The translations under genes and the position numbers were made by a program. The notes under the pieces were generated by a model that saw only the letters and a program-made list of their open reading frames with translations, did not search any database and was not told the DNA's origin. Below are positions 33,736 to 41,932 of a stretch of DNA of 56,830 nucleotides, piece by piece. The first letter of the stretch is position 1; each line of letters starts with the position of its first letter. The DNA is taken from positions 1-56,830 of the forward strand of contig JAVBJT010000008.1 of NCBI GenBank assembly GCA_031546845.1. Direction: 5' to 3'. Source of the stretch: Azoarcus sp031546845 (GTDB taxonomy: Bacteria > Pseudomonadota > Gammaproteobacteria > Burkholderiales > Rhodocyclaceae).

Positions 33736-34359
33736 TCAGCAGCGCCGGCTTCTTTCCACCATGGCAATAATGATGTCGCGCAGCTCGTCCTGTGCCTGGG
33801 CCGGAGTAATTTCACCGGCTGCGGCAGCATGGGAAAGTGCCTCCGCGGCACCCAGCGTAGCGCGCAGTCCGGCTGCGCCGATCGCTCCGCCCCGCGCGAA
33901 TGGGCTCAGTACTGCCCGGCATTTTTCAATGAAAACCACGTCGTATTCGTTTTTGATTTTTTCCAGTTCCGGCGAGCCGGCCAGCGCGGCGATCACACCT
34001 GGAATACCACATCCCTGCGATAACGCGCAGCAACTGACATAAGCCGAGGCAATAACATCGGCCTTGCTCTCCAGCGTCGGCTTACTGGCCTGTAATGACG
34101 CGTCCATCAGTTTGACTTGTTGCGCATCGAACTCCCGGTAAAGCACGGCAAGCAGGCCAGCGCGCGTGCCGAAATGGTCGTAAACAACAGGCTTGGTCAC
34201 CCCCGCCTGTTCTGCCAGCCGGCCCAGTGTCAATGCTTCCGTTCCTTCCTCGCGAATCAACTGCCAGGCCACATCCAACAACTGACGCAAGCGTTCTTCG
34301 CGCGATAAGCGGCGGCGGGGCGCGGAGGAAGGCCGGTGGTCGATTTCATCGCTTGACAT
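33736..34359 (-). CDS. TetR-family transcriptional regulator
   Basis: 207-aa repressor: residues about 20-70 form the helix-turn-helix (RLRQLLDVAWQLIREEGTEALTLGRLAEQAGVTKPVVYDHFGTRAGLLAVLYREF), followed by a helical ligand domain. Divergent from a flavodoxin-fold quinone reductase gene, with a 19-bp inverted repeat between, which suggests that it represses that gene and itself until a reactive compound binds. The ATG at 34359 lies only a few nt past a TATATA box and lacks a ribosome site, so a leaderless mRNA or a different promoter is possible. Confidence 0.9.
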   Translation of the reverse strand: MSSDEIDHRPSSAPRRRLSREERLRQLLDVAWQLIREEGTEALTLGRLAEQAGVTKPVVYDHFGTRAGLLAVLYREFDAQQVKLMDASLQASKPTLESKADVIASAYVSCCALSQGCGIPGVIAALAGSPELEKIKNEYDVVFIEKCRAVLSPFARGGAIGAAGLRATLGAAEALSHAAAAGEITPAQAQDELRDIIIAMVERSRRC

Positions 34360-34377
34360 GTTTTATATACCAATCGT

Positions 34378-34396
34378 AACCTACTGATGGTAGGTT
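34378..34396. promoter_or_regulatory. TetR-type operator
   Basis: AACCTAC-N5-GTAGGTT, a 19-bp inverted repeat centred in the 78-bp gap between tetR and the quinone reductase gene. Typical size and placement for a TetR dimer site. Confidence 0.7.
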
Positions 34397-34437
34397 TCTT
34401 TGTTTCGTATTCTACAACTTGCAAGAAGGAGTTTTCG

Positions 34438-35049
34438 ATGCACGCACTAATCGTCGTTTCCCACCCCGAGCCCAATTCTTTGACTCATGCCGTGGCCGCC
34501 TGCATTGGCAAAGGGCTGGCCAGTGCGGGGCATACTTTTGAAATGGCCGATCTGAGCACGGAAGGTTTCCGGCCGGAGTTTACCGCTGCGGATATTGCCG
34601 TGCATCTGCAAACGGGCGCGCTCACAGCAGATGTGGCAGCGGAACAGAAAAGAATCGAGCGCGCCGATGCGTTGGTTCTGGTTTATCCGGTTTACTGGTG
34701 GGCGATGCCTGGAATGATCAAAGGGTGGATTGACCGGGTGTTCGTTAGAGGTTGGGCCTACGATGTAGGGGCGGACAGTAAGCCGGTCAAAAGACTGATG
34801 CATTTGCCGGTCCATCTGGTGGCGTTGGCCGCTGGTGGTGAGCAGACATACGCCAAGCATGGTTTTTCCGATGCGATGAAAACCCAGATCGAGCACGGAA
34901 TTTTCGGTTATTGCGGCGCGCCGGTCATGACCTCCAGGCTACTGACGGATACGCATGAGCCGAATACGCATACGGAAACGGCATTTGATATCGGGCGTGG
35001 GGTTTTTGACATTTCGGCGATGGCATTGGCGGTTGATACACTCTCCTGA
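34438..35049 (+). CDS. NAD(P)H:quinone oxidoreductase, flavodoxin-like fold
   Basis: FMN/FAD-dependent two-electron quinone or electrophile reductase (NQO1/MdaB/KefF superfamily). The 203-aa protein begins HALIVVSHPEPNSLTHAVA, the phosphate-binding loop, and has DALVLVYPVYWWAMPGMIKGWIDRVFVRGWAY, a hallmark of the family, and a GGEQTYAKHG segment. ATG at 34438 follows AAGGAG; the frame upstream is non-coding. Control by the divergent TetR regulator is inferred. A KefF-like role with the antiporter at 30 kb is conceivable but unsupported by linkage. Confidence 0.88.
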   Translation: MHALIVVSHPEPNSLTHAVAACIGKGLASAGHTFEMADLSTEGFRPEFTAADIAVHLQTGALTADVAAEQKRIERADALVLVYPVYWWAMPGMIKGWIDRVFVRGWAYDVGADSKPVKRLMHLPVHLVALAAGGEQTYAKHGFSDAMKTQIEHGIFGYCGAPVMTSRLLTDTHEPNTHTETAFDIGRGVFDISAMALAVDTLS

Positions 35050-35358
35050 AGCATTTCAGGGCATGGAAGCACTCATCGAGCGGAAAACGAATAGGCCGGC
35101 GAAAGGGGGAAATTCATTCCGGTAGCGTCTCCCGCTTGACAACCATTCCTGATCGTCTGACCATCGGTAACTCTAGCGTCATACATGAATAACATCGAGC
35201 GATGACGAATCACTCGGCTGTATCGTCCACAACCTTGTCCGTGGCTCTCCCTCCGGACGAGCCCGAGCGGACACCGCCCCGTGTAGCGGCGGCCCGGCGT
35301 CATCGTGGGTCAGCGCGGCCCCCTCTCTCTCCGTCCCGTTTTCCCCAAGGAACGCATC
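35050..35358. other. gap upstream of the Rhs gene
   Basis: 309 bp with no gene I can support; short frames on both strands lack similarity and ribosome sites. It presumably holds the Rhs promoter, but no clear -35/-10 pair was found. Confidence 0.4.
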
Positions 35359-38300
35359 ATGAGCGGTAAACCCGCCTCTCGCATAGGTGACGGCGTCGCC
35401 TACGGCGTCATCGTCCAAGGCTCGCGCACCGTACTGATTGGCAGCCAAGGCGGCGTAGCCTGCTCCGCGTGTCCGGGTGGCGTTTCTGTGGGCAATCCCA
35501 TCAACCCGCTGCTGGGCGCCAAAGTCTTCAGCGACGAAGTCGACCTCTCGCTGCCCGGCCCTCTACCTTTCACCCTCGCGCGCGACTACTCCAGCTACCA
35601 AACCGCCACCCCCGCCCCTATAGGGCTGCTTGGCCCCGGCTGGTGGCTCCCCCAAGAACCCAGCCTTACCCTCAGTGCCGATGCCCTCACGCTGAACGAC
35701 ACCAAGGGCCGCAGCATCCATTTCGAGCCGCTTGCCCCCGGTGAGCTCACCTACAGCCGTAGTGAGAGCCTCTGGCTCATCCGTGGCGGATGCGACACCC
35801 TCGGCCCCCACACCCTGCCTGGTGCGCGCCTGGCCATGGCCTGGCAAAGCCTCGCCCCCGAACTGCGGCGCAACGAAAGCCTCATCTTCATCACCACCAG
35901 CCCGCTGGGGCCCTGGTGGGTCTTCGGCACCCTCGGTTCTGGGCCCACCGAACAACGCCTCCTACTCGGTGGCCTGGCCGACCGCTTCGGCCGCCAGCAA
36001 CGTCTTGGCCGCCTACCCGAAGGCGAGCTTGCCGGCCACATCGCCACCGTCATCGACGGCGCCGGCCGGCGCTTTGAGCTCGACCTTGAGCGCATCCCCA
36101 ACCTCGCACGCGGTCCCGCCCACGGCTGGGGCGCGGATACCGGCATCCGCCTCACCGCCGTACGCCTCACCCACGACCCGCATCATCCCGGCGTACCCAC
36201 ACAACCCCTCGTGCGCTACCACTACACCCCCCGAGGGGAGCTTTCCGCTGTCATCGGCCGCGATGGCAGCACCCGGCGTCAATTCCAGTACCACCCCGAA
36301 CTCGTTGGCCGCATGAGCGCCCACACCCACGCCGGCCGCCCCACCACAAGCTACGCCTACGACGAGCGCGGCCGCGTCACCGAACAAACCACCCCCGGCG
36401 GCCTCTCCTACCGCCTGAGTTACCAACCCGACAGCACCACCGTTACCGACAGCCTAGGCCGCCAGGAGATTTACCACTTCGCCGGCGAAGGCGGCCTGCG
36501 CCGCGTCGTCAAACACCAGCGCGCCGACGGCTCCTCTACCGAGAGCCGCTTCGATACCAGCGGCCGGCTCGTCGCCAGCACCGACCCGCTCGGGCGCCAA
36601 ACCAAATACGACCTCGACATCACCACCGGCAATATCCTGTCGGTCACGCTCCCCGACGGGCGGCAACATCGTGTTGAATACGATCATCGCGGCCTCGCCA
36701 CACAAACCCACGGTGCTGGCGGCAGCCTTGAACGCCTCGAATACGACACCCTGGGCCGCCTGATCGTCGCCACCGACGCGCTCGAACACACCACCCGCTA
36801 CCGCTACCCGGACGAACGCACCCATCTGCCCTGCGAGATCGAAGACCCCAAGGGCGGGAAAAAGCAACTCGACTGGAGTCGCCTCGGTCAACTCCTGTGC
36901 CACACCGACTGCTCCGGCAACAGCACCCGCTACGAATACGACCGCTGGGGCCAGATCGCATCGATACACGGCGAAGAAGGCGCGCGCCTTGCCAACCGCT
37001 ACGATCCTCTGGGCCGGCTCACCGCCCGGATCGATGCCGCCAACCGTACAAGCACCTACCAGTACGACCTTGCGGGCGATCTGACCGGCGCCATGGGGCC
37101 GGAAGGCGACAGCGTCACCTTTGGGCGTGACGAGTGGGGGCGGTTGATCACTTTCCACTACGCCGGCCTCGCCCAGCACTACCAGTACGACGAGGCGAGC
37201 CGCCTCACCCGCATTACCAACGAGAACGGTGCGCACACCACCTTCGCCTACAGCGTGCGGGACCAGCTCATCGAACAGGTCAACTTCGACGGGCGCACCC
37301 AGCACTACGCCTACAACGCCGGCGGCGAACTGACCCAAAGCATCGACGCCGGCCAGATCAGCCGCTACCGCTACGACAAAGGTGGACGCCTGCTTGAACG
37401 GCAGATCGGCGAGGAGACAGGTCAAGATGGGGCCGCTCATGCCGAAACCTTCCGCTACAACGACAACGGCCAACTCATTGAGGCGATGCACCGCTCCGAA
37501 CTCGGCGGCAATACCATCGCCGTCCAGTTCAGCCACGACAAACTCGGGCGCATCGTCCAGGAGTCTCAAAGCCTCACCAACGCGCAAGGCCACACCGTCT
37601 GGCAGCACCACATACACCACCAGTTTGACGCCCTGGGTGCGCAATCCCAGACTATCCTCGATGGCCTGCCGCCTCTGCACTGGCAGACCTACGGTGCCGG
37701 TCACCTGCACGGACTCACGCTCGATGGACGCGGACTCATCGACTTCGAGCGCGACAAGCTGTACCGCGAAACTGAGCGGCGCTTTGCCGGAATCAATATC
37801 CACCGCGGCTACGACGAACTGTCCCGCCTGTCGCGCATCGAAACGCACAGCCCCGAGATCGGCGGCGCGCTCAACCGCCTCCACCACTACGATCCGGCGG
37901 ATCAGCTCACCCGCATCGACACCGCCCAAGGACAATACCGATACGATTACGACAAAGCCGGCCGGCTCATCGAAGCCCAACTACCGAACCGGGCCGCGCA
38001 AATCTACCGCTTCGACCCGGCGGGCAACCGCCTCTTCACTCACCGCCTCAATGGCACCGCCGAACAAGACTGGGCCGACACCGTTCGCCACAACCTGCCC
38101 AACCCGAACTTCAACGTCCTCGGAGAGAACAAGGCTCGTCTGGGTAGCCATACCGACACGGTCTGGATGAGTAACCGCATCCTGGACGATGGCGAATACC
38201 GCTACCAGTACGACGCATACGGTAATCTCACGCAAAAATCCCGCGACCGGGGCCATGAACAACACCACTACGCTTACGACAGCAGCCACCGGCTGATCCG

Positions 38301-39486
38301 CTATGCACTGGAGTCGGATCAAACGGTCAGGGCCAGCAACTACCTCTACGACCCGTTCGGCAGAAGAGTCGCCAAACAGACGCTAGAGGCGGACAAGGAC
38401 GGCAACCCCATTGGCGAGGTCCAGACCACCTTCTACGGCTGGGATGGCGACCAGTTGGTGCTGACTGAACAGGGCGGCAAGCAAATCCACACGATCTACC
38501 AGCCGCACAGTTTTATGCCGCTGATTCGTATCGAGAGCGGAAGACAAGCGCCCAGGCAGAGCCTCGCCCAGAAAATCCAGAGCCAGACCGATATTGCGCT
38601 CACAGCGGAACAGCTTGCGCATTTCGATGTGATTGAGCAGGAGCTACGTCAGGATCGCCTGAGTGCCCAGACGTTGCACTGGCTGGATCGGGCTGGGTTC
38701 GATCCCGGACACCTCAAGGCGATGCTGGACGAGAGCGCGGGCGATGCCGATAGAACGATCCATCTCTACCACTGTGACCACGCGGGTACGCCGATTGCGC
38801 TGATCGATGAGCAAGGCCACATCGATTGGGAAATCGAGCTGGATGCATGGGGGAATACGCTTCGGGAGCACAATCCCGATAAGCTTTATCAGCCGATCCG
38901 ATTCCAAGGGCAGCATTTCGATCCGGAGTCGGGGATGCATTACAACAGGTACAGGTACTACGATCCCAAAGTCGGAAGGTATGTGACGCAGGACCCTATC
39001 GGACTGATGGGGGGGATTGGTTTTTACAGTTATGTCAATGGCAATCCCGTAAATTATAGCGACCCATTGGGCTTAAAGCAGTGCCGTGGTAATGCACGGA
39101 TTTTGCAGGGCAATGCTAGACATATTAATCAGCCAGGGGCATATGGCGCAAATAATATAATTACAGCCAATTCCGGGATTATTATTCCCCAACAAGTTGG
39201 CCTTACTGGGATTGGGCAAATGAGGCCGCATATTGACAATATAAGCGCGACACTTGCCGACGGAACGCCTCTTTTTAGTGGCGTTCGAGATAATATGGGG
39301 CCTAGGGAGGCCAGGGAGCGTTTTGTAAACAATCAACAGTTTGTAATAGAGCTACCTGGCGCTGCGAGAGACCTGGGAACGCAAGAGGTAATTCTGACGA
39401 TACCTGACGAATTGAATTGTCCCCCTAATACAAATTGCGTGACCTGCAATAATCAAAATACAAACACAAATGCTGGAACGCAATGA
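35359..39486 (+). CDS. Rhs-family polymorphic toxin with PAAR-like N-terminus
   Basis: 1375-aa Rhs protein, probably a type VI secretion effector. Residues 1-45 are a short PAAR-like region (KPASRIGDGVAYGVIVQGSRTVLIGS), followed by the DUF6531-type segment (GNPINPLLGAKVFSDEVDLSLPGPLPFTLARDYSS). Residues 300-1140 carry many YD repeats (YxYDxxGRL) that build the cocoon. The RHS core ends HYNRYRYYDPKVGRYVTQDPIGL...GNPVNYSDPLGL; DPLGL at 1235-1239 is the self-cleavage motif. The released toxin would be residues 1240-1375, with four Cys and no motif I recognise. Base composition falls sharply right after DPLGL, the usual sign of toxin swapping. The ATG at 35359 follows AAGGAACGC. No vgrG or T6SS genes are in the window. 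Confidence 0.93.
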   Translation: MSGKPASRIGDGVAYGVIVQGSRTVLIGSQGGVACSACPGGVSVGNPINPLLGAKVFSDEVDLSLPGPLPFTLARDYSSYQTATPAPIGLLGPGWWLPQEPSLTLSADALTLNDTKGRSIHFEPLAPGELTYSRSESLWLIRGGCDTLGPHTLPGARLAMAWQSLAPELRRNESLIFITTSPLGPWWVFGTLGSGPTEQRLLLGGLADRFGRQQRLGRLPEGELAGHIATVIDGAGRRFELDLERIPNLARGPAHGWGADTGIRLTAVRLTHDPHHPGVPTQPLVRYHYTPRGELSAVIGRDGSTRRQFQYHPELVGRMSAHTHAGRPTTSYAYDERGRVTEQTTPGGLSYRLSYQPDSTTVTDSLGRQEIYHFAGEGGLRRVVKHQRADGSSTESRFDTSGRLVASTDPLGRQTKYDLDITTGNILSVTLPDGRQHRVEYDHRGLATQTHGAGGSLERLEYDTLGRLIVATDALEHTTRYRYPDERTHLPCEIEDPKGGKKQLDWSRLGQLLCHTDCSGNSTRYEYDRWGQIASIHGEEGARLANRYDPLGRLTARIDAANRTSTYQYDLAGDLTGAMGPEGDSVTFGRDEWGRLITFHYAGLAQHYQYDEASRLTRITNENGAHTTFAYSVRDQLIEQVNFDGRTQHYAYNAGGELTQSIDAGQISRYRYDKGGRLLERQIGEETGQDGAAHAETFRYNDNGQLIEAMHRSELGGNTIAVQFSHDKLGRIVQESQSLTNAQGHTVWQHHIHHQFDALGAQSQTILDGLPPLHWQTYGAGHLHGLTLDGRGLIDFERDKLYRETERRFAGINIHRGYDELSRLSRIETHSPEIGGALNRLHHYDPADQLTRIDTAQGQYRYDYDKAGRLIEAQLPNRAAQIYRFDPAGNRLFTHRLNGTAEQDWADTVRHNLPNPNFNVLGENKARLGSHTDTVWMSNRILDDGEYRYQYDAYGNLTQKSRDRGHEQHHYAYDSSHRLIRYALESDQTVRASNYLYDPFGRRVAKQTLEADKDGNPIGEVQTTFYGWDGDQLVLTEQGGKQIHTIYQPHSFMPLIRIESGRQAPRQSLAQKIQSQTDIALTAEQLAHFDVIEQELRQDRLSAQTLHWLDRAGFDPGHLKAMLDESAGDADRTIHLYHCDHAGTPIALIDEQGHIDWEIELDAWGNTLREHNPDKLYQPIRFQGQHFDPESGMHYNRYRYYDPKVGRYVTQDPIGLMGGIGFYSYVNGNPVNYSDPLGLKQCRGNARILQGNARHINQPGAYGANNIITANSGIIIPQQVGLTGIGQMRPHIDNISATLADGTPLFSGVRDNMGPREARERFVNNQQFVIELPGAARDLGTQEVILTIPDELNCPPNTNCVTCNNQNTNTNAGTQ

Positions 39487-39511
39487 GCCAAAATAAGGCA
39501 GATTACTGATC

Positions 39512-40099
39512 ATGAAGATTGTCAGATTAATACCAGTAATTCTAGTCTTTATTTTTGGTTGTTCGGGGGCGGCGGGAGCCGCAAAGTGGCCGCAGGTAAA
39601 TGAATTTGAAATCGTTTATGGTATAGAGGCTGGCTCGGAAAGAATATATTTAAACATGCCTGTTTTGAATAAAAACGGACATGTTGTTTACAATTTAATT
39701 TGCCGAGGCGGGTCGCAAGACTACCTTGATAAGCTGGGAGAGCAGCTTGATTTGACATTGGTTCCGCCTCTGAATTGCTCTTTGTATGTCGGCGATGAAA
39801 ATGAAGATAGTTTGTTGGCCGAGGATAATTCGCCGAATTGGCATTCCAGAGGACAGATCTTTTTCTACTCTTTGGTTGGGGCGTGTAGAGACTACCCAGA
39901 GTATGGTGTAAAGAGACATTTTTCGTTAAGAGGGTTTAAGCTTTCTTTTTATTTTGACAATATCGAAGTTGACGAACAAGGCAGCATTAAGCGATTTGAT
40001 ATGAAAATTACTTTAAGAAAAGATCAAAGGGCTTTAACGGAAAGGGCTGCTCAAGTCAAAATATCGCCGCCTCATGTTGTTAATGGTGAGTGCAAATAG
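39512..40099 (+). CDS. putative secreted immunity protein for the Rhs toxin
   Basis: 195-aa protein starting 25 nt after the Rhs stop, AT-rich like the toxin tip. The N-terminus MKIVRLIPVILVFIFGCSGA is a signal peptide; FGC could be a weak lipobox or cleavage may fall after GAA. The mature part has several Cys and the segments GIEAGSERIYLNMPVLNKNG and SFYFDNIEVDEQGSIKRFDM, with no known family recognised. Position directly after a variable Rhs tip is where immunity genes lie; export to the periplasm implies the toxin acts there. Assignment is by context only. Confidence 0.6.
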   Translation: MKIVRLIPVILVFIFGCSGAAGAAKWPQVNEFEIVYGIEAGSERIYLNMPVLNKNGHVVYNLICRGGSQDYLDKLGEQLDLTLVPPLNCSLYVGDENEDSLLAEDNSPNWHSRGQIFFYSLVGACRDYPEYGVKRHFSLRGFKLSFYFDNIEVDEQGSIKRFDMKITLRKDQRALTERAAQVKISPPHVVNGECK

Positions 40100-40270
40100 A
40101 TATTTTTATAAAAATTAAATATTTAATCGACCGTGTTTGGAGTTGAGTGAGCTCTGTGCGTCATTTGTATTGAAAAAGTCTATATTAAAAATGTAACTAG
40201 CCATGCCCTGGGATAGAAGCGGCGATCTCACCTTCTGGGGGGCAGTTCACGCGTCTGCGGTCCCAATCTT

Positions 40271-40489
40271 TTAATCTGCTTGCTCTAATAAAAATTCCAT
40301 TCCGATAAGTGCTCCATTTTTATCAAAGTCAAGATATATTTCAGGCCCTTTGTATTCTTTTATTATGGAGTGGAGACCTATCTGTTTTGCAACCACCCCA
40401 GAACTTCCTTTTCCAGGGTGATCTGGCAGGGACAAATAGGCAACATCCCCATCTTCATTTACTACCATACCAATTTTTCGATTAGTCAT
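40271..40489 (-). CDS. DUF2283 family small protein
   Basis: 72-aa protein with the DUF2283 pattern: short beta segments VAYLSLPD and EIYLDFDKNGALIGMEFLLEQ. CTGGAG lies 7 nt before the ATG at 40489. It is convergent to the putative immunity gene, AT-rich, and next to an IS remnant, so it looks like part of the mobile island. The family has no established function; an orphan immunity or antitoxin role is possible but unsupported. Confidence 0.65.
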   Translation of the reverse strand: MTNRKIGMVVNEDGDVAYLSLPDHPGKGSSGVVAKQIGLHSIIKEYKGPEIYLDFDKNGALIGMEFLLEQAD

Positions 40490-40555
40490 TTTCTACTCCA
40501 GGAGATTAATCAAGACTGTTTTTATTTTTTCAGTCCCGTTCTTTGCCACTTGGTA

Positions 40556-40890
40556 GGGTCTGTCAAACGAACTGTGTAATGCCCGATTTCACAGCGCGCG
40601 CAAGGGTACGCGCTCCTCACCGAACATCAGTTGGACGCTTTGCAGAGCGGGCTTCCAATGGTGGATCGATTTCCAGTTTTTCGATGCCTCGCGGATTGCC
40701 AGGAACAATGCCTTCAGCGCCGAATCGTCGTTTGGAAAGATTCGTCGGTTACGCGTGTACTTGCGCATGACCATGTTCAATGACTCGATTGCGTTGGTCG
40801 TGTAGACCACCTTGCGAATCTCCGGCAGGAGCTGGGACAACATCATCCTGAACCGCTCCGGCACAGGGTGATTCAAGTGTCTGGATTGTG
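40556..40890 (-). mobile_element. IS256-family element, 3' remnant
   Basis: Contains the last part of an IS256/Mutator transposase and, at about 40556-40582, a sequence beginning GGGTCTGTCAAACGAACTGT that looks like the terminal inverted repeat. The rest of the element and its other end are missing; the break lies just before the hemF 3' end. Confidence 0.75.
40589..40876 (-). pseudogene. IS256-family transposase, C-terminal fragment
   Basis: 95 codons corresponding to the C-terminus of a roughly 400-aa DDE transposase. EIRKVVYTTNAIESLNMVMRK is the diagnostic IS256 block, followed by RNRRIFPNDDSALKALFLAI and KPALQSVQLMFGEERVP. The catalytic Asp residues lie in the lost part, so the gene is dead. 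Marks a past insertion at the boundary between the Rhs island and the dusB-hemF operon. Confidence 0.88.
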
Positions 40891-40904
40891 GAGCTTGAGT
40901 GCGT

Positions 40905-41819
40905 TCAGGCCCAGTCGCGCGGCGGCAGATAGTCGTCGTAGAGTCGGGCTTCGGCGCTGCCGGGTTCCGGGTGCCAGTCGTAGCGCCATTTGGTCAGTGG
41001 GGGGAGCGACATCAGGATGGATTCGACGCGGCCACCCGATTGCAGGCCGAACAGGGTGCCACGGTCGAAGACGAGGTTGAATTCGACATAGCGGCCGCGC
41101 CGGTAGCATTGGAAGTCGCGTTCGCGTTCGCCGTAGGGGGTGGCGCGGCGGCGTTCGAGGAGGGGGAGGTAGGCGCCGAGGAAGGCGTCGCCGACCGAGC
41201 GGGTGAGGCCGAAGGCGGTGTCGAAGGGGATTTGGCCGTCGGCGCCGAGGTCGTCGAAGAACAGGCCGCCGACGCCGCGCGCTTCGTTGCGGTGGGGGAG
41301 GAAGAAGTAACGGTCGCACCACGCTTTCAGTCGGCGGTACTCGGCTTCGCCGCCGAAGGGCAGCACCGCCGCTTTGCAGGCGGCGTGGAAGTGGCGCACG
41401 TCTTCTTCGACCGGGTAGTAGGGGGTGAGGTCCATGCCGCCGCCGAACCACCATACGGGCGCTTTGCCGTCGGCCAGGGCGACGAAGCAGCGCACGTTCA
41501 TGTGGGCGGTGGGGCAGTGGGGGTTTTCCGGGTGCAGCACGAGCGATACGCCTAGCGCTTGGAAGCGCCGGCCGGCGAGTTCGGGGCGCTGGGCGGTGGC
41601 CGAGGCGGGCATGCCGTCGCCCATGACGTGGGAGAAGTTGACGCCGCCGCGTTCGAACAGCGCGCCGTTTTCGATGACGCGCGTGTGGCCGCCGCCCCCG
41701 CCGGGGCGCTGCCAGGCGTCGGTGCGGAAGGCTTGGCCGTCGAGGGCTTCGAGCGCGGTGACGATGCGCGTTTGCAGGCCGGTGAAGTAGCGTTCGATGG
41801 CGGGGAGATCGATATCCAT
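40905..41819 (-). CDS. hemF: oxygen-dependent coproporphyrinogen III oxidase
   Basis: Oxidatively decarboxylates coproporphyrinogen III to protoporphyrinogen IX for haem synthesis using O2. The 304-aa protein is full length with GGGHTRVIENGALFERGGVNFSHV, VWWFGGGMDLTPYYPVEEDVRHFH, FFLPHRNEARGVGGLFFDDL and YVEFNLVFDRGTLFGLQSGGR. Start at 41819 (MDIDLPAIERYF). Last gene of the dusB-fis-purH-purD-hemF run; its stop is immediately followed by the IS256 remnant. Supplies haem for the bc1 complex and catalase encoded elsewhere in the window. Confidence 0.97.
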   Translation of the reverse strand: MDIDLPAIERYFTGLQTRIVTALEALDGQAFRTDAWQRPGGGGGHTRVIENGALFERGGVNFSHVMGDGMPASATAQRPELAGRRFQALGVSLVLHPENPHCPTAHMNVRCFVALADGKAPVWWFGGGMDLTPYYPVEEDVRHFHAACKAAVLPFGGEAEYRRLKAWCDRYFFLPHRNEARGVGGLFFDDLGADGQIPFDTAFGLTRSVGDAFLGAYLPLLERRRATPYGERERDFQCYRRGRYVEFNLVFDRGTLFGLQSGGRVESILMSLPPLTKWRYDWHPEPGSAEARLYDDYLPPRDWA

Positions 41820-41897
41820 GAGGCTGCTCGCGGGAAGAGCCGGCGCGCGGGCCGTGGTGGGCCGGCCGGAGGGGGAAGGGTCAGGGAAATGCGGGGC

Positions 41898-41925
41898 GGC
41901 TTGCGGGTCTGCTGGCCCGCAAGCC
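41898..41925 (-). terminator. strong hairpin between purD and hemF
   Basis: 10-bp arms GGCTTGCGGG / CCCGCAAGCC with an 8-nt loop lie 7 nt past the purD stop. There is no T-run; it may be a transcript-stabilising or partial termination signal inside the operon. Confidence 0.5.
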
Positions 41926-41932
41926 TGTCGGT

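Noticed and set aside
36454..37980. 508-aa open frame antisense to the Rhs gene
   Set aside because: Caused by high GC and the repeated YD codons on the other strand; composition is Val/Gly/Ala-rich with no similarity or ribosome site.
40201..40270. 23-codon frame (ATG at 40203) after the putative immunity gene
   Set aside because: Too short and without a ribosome site; may be debris of an older Rhs tip but cannot be supported.
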